A model generated the notes under the pieces. It worked only from the letters and a program-made list of their open reading frames with translations. It was not told the DNA's origin and did not search any database. A stretch of 64,000 bases of DNA from NCBI RefSeq assembly GCF_029433255.1, contig NZ_JAQTHU010000001.1, forward strand, positions 558,001 through 622,000. The letters are read 5' to 3'. Source of the stretch: Lactobacillus sp. ESL0791 (GTDB lineage Bacteria; Bacillota; Bacilli; Lactobacillales; Lactobacillaceae). A program made the translations under genes and the position numbers. Shown here in pieces: positions 61,056 through 64,000 of this stretch. The stretch's first letter is position 1, and each line of letters opens with the position of its first letter.

Positions 61056-61733
61056 ATGGAATTTCTGTTAGATACAGCTGATGATGCTGCGATTGCAAAA
61101 TACAAAGAAATAATTCCCTTGGCTGGTGTGACTACCAATCCGTCAATTATGAAAAAAGAAGGCAAAGTTGACTTCTTCGAACGACTGAAAAAAATTAAGG
61201 AAATTATTGGCGCAAACCGTGCCTTGCATGTACAAGTAGTTGCTACAACCAGAGACGGCATTATTAAAGATGCACACAGAATAATTGCTGAACTGGGAAA
61301 AGAAACCTATGTTAAAATTCCTGTGACGCAAGAGGGCTTGGCAGCGATTAGGGTGCTGAAAAAAGAGGGCGTTAGAATAACTGCAACGGCGATTTACACC
61401 GAATTGCAGGGCTATTTAGCAATCTGTGCCGGTGCTGATTATCTTGCCCCGTATTATAACCGGATGCTGGAAAGTAATATCAATGCTAAGGAAGTTCTTT
61501 CTTACTTTGTCGAAGCCATTGCAAGAACAGGGAGTAAGACTCAAGTATTGGCTGCCAGTTTCCACACCGTTCAACAAATAAATGAGGCAATTGAAAGCGG
61601 AGCTCAGGCAGTGACAGTTGCTCCTGAGTTTATTGAAAAGGGACTGGAAAACCATTTGATTATGGATGCGGTTAGCGACTTTAGCTCAGACTGGTCCCAG
61701 ATACATGGTGCTGGTTCGATTGTTGATTTATAA
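61056..61733 (+). CDS. fsa: transaldolase / fructose-6-phosphate aldolase family
   Basis: 225-aa TIM-barrel protein. MEFLLDTADDAAI, GVTTNPSIM and YVKIPVTQEG (Schiff-base Lys), TATAIYT, AGADYLAPYYNRM. Length favours the small FSA/TalC subfamily. It transfers or cleaves dihydroxyacetone units. ATG 61056 follows GAGGTG at 6 bp. It is flanked by the two copies of the ABC-F 5' segment. Confidence 0.9.
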   Translation: MEFLLDTADDAAIAKYKEIIPLAGVTTNPSIMKKEGKVDFFERLKKIKEIIGANRALHVQVVATTRDGIIKDAHRIIAELGKETYVKIPVTQEGLAAIRVLKKEGVRITATAIYTELQGYLAICAGADYLAPYYNRMLESNINAKEVLSYFVEAIARTGSKTQVLAASFHTVQQINEAIESGAQAVTVAPEFIEKGLENHLIMDAVSDFSSDWSQIHGAGSIVDL

Positions 61734-61765
61734 AAAGCGTAAATGATAAAAACTGTGTTGATACC

Positions 61766-61812
61766 AAAAAATCTTCCAATGATTTTAAAAAGTCAGTGGA
61801 AGATTTTTATTT
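61766..61812 (+). terminator. terminator after fsa
   Basis: AAAATCTTCCA/TGGAAGATTTT 11-bp stem and T run. Confidence 0.85.
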
Positions 61813-61834
61813 ATTATGCCGTTTTTTTTTGTCC

Positions 61835-61935
61835 AAGTTAACATTTTTGAATAAAATAGAGGCACCGAATTTTTTATAAATTGTGCCTTTGTGTAATTAT
61901 CATATTTTTCACCTAAAACCTATTTTAGCATATTG
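61835..61935 (-). pseudogene. duplicated 5' fragment of the ABC-F gene
   Basis: Minus-strand ATG at 61913 reads MIITQRHNL then a one-base shift, then KKFGASILFKNVNLD, compare MIIAQGHDLEKQFGATTLF in the real gene. The upstream region to 61935 also matches. Frame is broken and only ~25 codons remain. Confidence 0.8.
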
Positions 61936-61981
61936 CAGGCAAGTATCAGGCAATAAAATAGGTGTCAGCAAGGCAATCACG

Positions 61982-62019
61982 GCAAAAAAAGACTAGCGCA
62001 GAAATAAATCTTGGCTAGC
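61982..62019 (-). terminator. minus-strand terminator
   Basis: GGCTAGC/GCTAGTC stem then T7 on the minus strand, ending the interrupted membrane gene. Confidence 0.7.
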
Positions 62020-62029
62020 CTTTGCTATT

Positions 62030-62413
62030 TTAAATAGATTTTCTTTTATCATTTGCGCTTGGCGGCTTAAGCAAACCTATAAGACCAGCATCCATCATAA
62101 TTAATCCAGCACTGATCCGTTGCTCAGTAATCATGGTCAATATTGCTCCGCAAATAAGCGTAATACCAAGGACTTAATCCCATTTTTGCGCTTGCGTCAT
62201 CTTTTCTTTAATGACTGCTTTTTCTTTAGCAATTTTTTTATTAAATGAGCAAATAAAAATTAGTAAGCCGAGGACAACAAAAATGCTTAAGGAAATATAA
62301 CGAAAGTTTCCTTTTACAGTAAGATAATACACAATGCCGATAATAATTTGCAGTAAGGCAAAGACTTGCAGTGCTTGTTTCTTGGTTAATTTGTTTACAA
62401 ACATAGTTCGCAC
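62030..62413 (-). pseudogene. four-helix membrane protein gene interrupted by in-frame TAA
   Basis: The first 76 codons from ATG 62404 (AAGGAAG upstream; MFVNKLTKKQALQVFALLQ) end KMTQAQKWD at a TAA (62174-62176). The same frame continues for 47 codons (VLGITLICGAILTMITEQRISA...KPPSANDKRKSI) to a second stop just before a terminator. Two helices lie on each side. Either the first product alone is made or the gene is recently disabled. Function unknown. Confidence 0.6.
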
Positions 62414-62555
62414 TTCCTTTAAAAATATGTAGCTAAGTATAATCTTAACCTGATTTTTTACAAGATAATTGTTAGGTTACTATTTGTATAATTAATCTTT
62501 AGGGAGCTAAATCTGCCCTATTGCGAATTGTGAAAAATACACTGGTTCTACAAAG

Positions 62556-62957
62556 CTAGTTTTGTTTCTTGTGGTTTCTTTTAGCTAAAGTTTCGTTGAT
62601 TTTTTTAACTCGGAGATAACTCATCAGTATCAGGACGATCCAGACAAAAACATAAATAGTAATGAAAATAAGCCAGAAGATAACTGAATGCAGGGCCAGC
62701 ACCAGTTTGCCTTCATAAGCGGTGGCGGCAAGGACAATTAATAAAGTAAGGCCAAAGTGTAGTAGCAGCCTAACAATAGGGAAGTTGTCAGTTTGCAGAA
62801 TTTCCGACAGCATACCGATTAACGCGCTCATTACAATAACTGTCAGAATATTTTTTTGACTGGGAAAAGTTGCGGGCGTTTTAAACAATAGGAGCATCAA
62901 ATATGCAAATGCGCCAAAGCCAATCCCATAAATTGCTTCCGATAATATTCGTTTCAT
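62556..62957 (-). CDS. DUF3021 family membrane protein
   Basis: 133 aa with four membrane helices; the family is usually encoded next to a LytTR regulator, as here (9 bp downstream). It probably controls the regulator at the membrane. RBS AGGAGGCCCAG. Confidence 0.8.
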   Translation of the reverse strand: MKRILSEAIYGIGFGAFAYLMLLLFKTPATFPSQKNILTVIVMSALIGMLSEILQTDNFPIVRLLLHFGLTLLIVLAATAYEGKLVLALHSVIFWLIFITIYVFVWIVLILMSYLRVKKINETLAKRNHKKQN

Positions 62958-62966
62958 CTGGGCCTC

Positions 62967-63431
62967 CTATATTCCTAAAAAATTCATCAAGTCTTTGACG
63001 TATTTGCGGCTGACACTGGTACGAAAATCTCCGGTTAGTTTGGCGGTTAGGTTTCCGGAAAAACTGTCTTCAAGAGCCAGCAAATGATCGACATTAATGA
63101 TTGCATGTTTGGAAATTTGTAAAAATTGTTCTGCGGGTAATTTACGGCCAAAGTTTGCCAATGTGTCTTTAGCATGAAAAATTCCGTTGGTCGTGTAAAT
63201 TAGTAGTGCCGCATTATAAATATCAACGAAAATAATCTCGGCAGTTTTGACCATCAAAATCCGCTCGCTTGTTTTAATAGCAACAATGCTGCTTTGCCTA
63301 CCTTCATTATAATTGTCCAAATAGTGTAAAAGTGCCTCAACCTCCGGGCTTTTTTCGGCAGCCTTGATAACTATAGTTGGTTCATGAGCATCAACTTTTG
63401 CATCTTTTTCAAAACTTACATGCACTTTCAT
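62967..63431 (-). CDS. LytTR-family DNA-binding regulator
   Basis: 154 aa. LytTR domain about 55-154: KTSERILMVKTAEIIFVDIY, FHAKDTLANFGRKLP, FLQISKHAIINVDHL, TSVSRKYVKDLMNFLGI. No receiver domain. Such regulators with DUF3021 commonly control a linked ABC transporter; the permease gene is 3-6 bp upstream. RBS AGGAGTGATGAA. Confidence 0.88.
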   Translation of the reverse strand: MKVHVSFEKDAKVDAHEPTIVIKAAEKSPEVEALLHYLDNYNEGRQSSIVAIKTSERILMVKTAEIIFVDIYNAALLIYTTNGIFHAKDTLANFGRKLPAEQFLQISKHAIINVDHLLALEDSFSGNLTAKLTGDFRTSVSRKYVKDLMNFLGI

Positions 63432-63436
63432 CACTC

Positions 63437-64000
63437 CTATGCTTTTACTTTTTGCAATAAGTAGTCAACTAGTAGTGCGGCAAACAAAATGCTTATGACA
63501 ACCAAAAATGTTTGCTGCAGCGTTAATAGATGGTTCCATTTTAACCGGATTCCCATTATTTTGGCAAATTCAGCCCGCATGGGTTGAGCAACGGAATTGC
63601 CGACTAAAAGTTGGCGGTAAATAGATGCAACATAGGTTCCAGGTGTTAACTTCATTAACAGCTGCGCAAATTTTGGCAGGCTGCCTAGTGGCAGGTATGC
63701 ACCCACGAGGAACCCGGATGCCGTGCCGATAATCGTGCTGAATTGTCCTAAAGTTGCATTGGTCTTAATAAAGTAAAGAAGAAGATCGTTTAGAAGTACA
63801 GCCAAAATTGAGCTTAGAATAATTATCAGGCAAATTTGCAATAAATTATGCCAAGGGAAATTCAGATTATCAGTAAGATGGAAGTAAACCACCATGCTGA
63901 TTAGCAGAACTAATTGTAGGATAATACCGATGATTGTGCTGCTGATTAAATAGCTGAGGTGAATTTGCCAATTTGAGCGCTTAGTCAAAGTCAAATCGGC
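63437..64000 (-). CDS. ABC-2 type transporter permease, 5' end outside window
   Basis: At least 185 residues with six hydrophobic segments and a long loop between them (TPGTYVASIYRQLLVG), in the style of ABC-2/drug-efflux permeases. The frame runs to the window end (ADLTLTKRS...), so the start is not seen. With the LytTR and DUF3021 genes it forms a regulator-transporter module; an ATPase gene is expected outside the window. Confidence 0.75.
   Translation of the reverse strand, partial: ADLTLTKRSNWQIHLSYLISSTIIGIILQLVLLISMVVYFHLTDNLNFPWHNLLQICLIIILSSILAVLLNDLLLYFIKTNATLGQFSTIIGTASGFLVGAYLPLGSLPKFAQLLMKLTPGTYVASIYRQLLVGNSVAQPMRAEFAKIMGIRLKWNHLLTLQQTFLVVISILFAALLVDYLLQKVKA

Overview
The window looks like a chromosome segment of a low-GC Lactobacillus of the L. 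delbrueckii/acidophilus group. The evidence is gene content and order: lactobacillar SLAP-domain surface protein, PepI and PepD peptidases, a ComX/SigH-like sigma factor, single-gene tRNA/ribosome clusters with Bacillus-like order, and strong Gram-positive Shine-Dalgarno sites. Species assignment is inference; no rRNA or tRNA gene is present.

Layout. 1-1.5 kb: the end of a sugar-catabolic unit with two class II aldolases. 1.7-8 kb: PepI, a PAS protein, a DUF3290/DUF421 pair, a degenerate class-M sirtuin, a DnaQ-BRCT exonuclease and a CPBP protease, with a gene tail relic at 6.6 kb. 8.1-15.2 kb: paired ABC exporter half-transporters, secreted nuclease, PepD, SLAP surface protein. 15.5-16.4 kb: a ~400 bp segment duplicated in tandem, each copy holding a 30-aa holin-like type I toxin gene. 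17.6-32.9 kb: cysS-mrnC-rlmB-sigma factor, then rpmG-secE-nusG-rplK-rplA, interrupted by a ~9.6 kb block with a complete branched-chain amino acid (Liv) ABC importer, a DXS-like enzyme and a candidate structured RNA. 33-40.8 kb: PhoPR-PstSCAB1B2-PhoU, lying between rplA and rplJ. 40.8-42 kb: L10 leader, rplJ, rplL. 42-44.7 kb: a decayed integrative element. 44.7-56 kb: rsmC-tadA-SRP RNA-dnaX-ybaB-recR-yaaL-tmk-darA-holB-yabA-rsmI, thioesterase, FolT, tsaB-rimI-tsaD. 56-58.9 kb: an accessory island (HicAB, membrane exonuclease-BRCT, ImmA-like fragment) inserted before an ABC-F gene. 59-64 kb: ABC-F, transaldolase between two copies of the ABC-F 5' end, and a LytTR/DUF3021/ABC-2 permease module cut by the window end.

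The most interesting regulatory find is a pair of ribosome-mediated attenuators. Each of the two livJ paralogues has a strong promoter, a 25-28 codon leader peptide rich in Ile/Leu/Val, and five mutually exclusive RNA segments ending in an intrinsic terminator. The stop codon of the leader lies in or just before segment A, so stalling on Leu/Ile codons should favour antitermination and completion of the leader should favour termination. The second most interesting is the tandem type I toxin locus: toxin ORFs and leaders are conserved, but the region expected to encode the antisense RNA has diverged. Other items are a degenerate sirtuin, a membrane-anchored exonuclease-BRCT protein, a possible dnaX frameshift site, and several gene relics.
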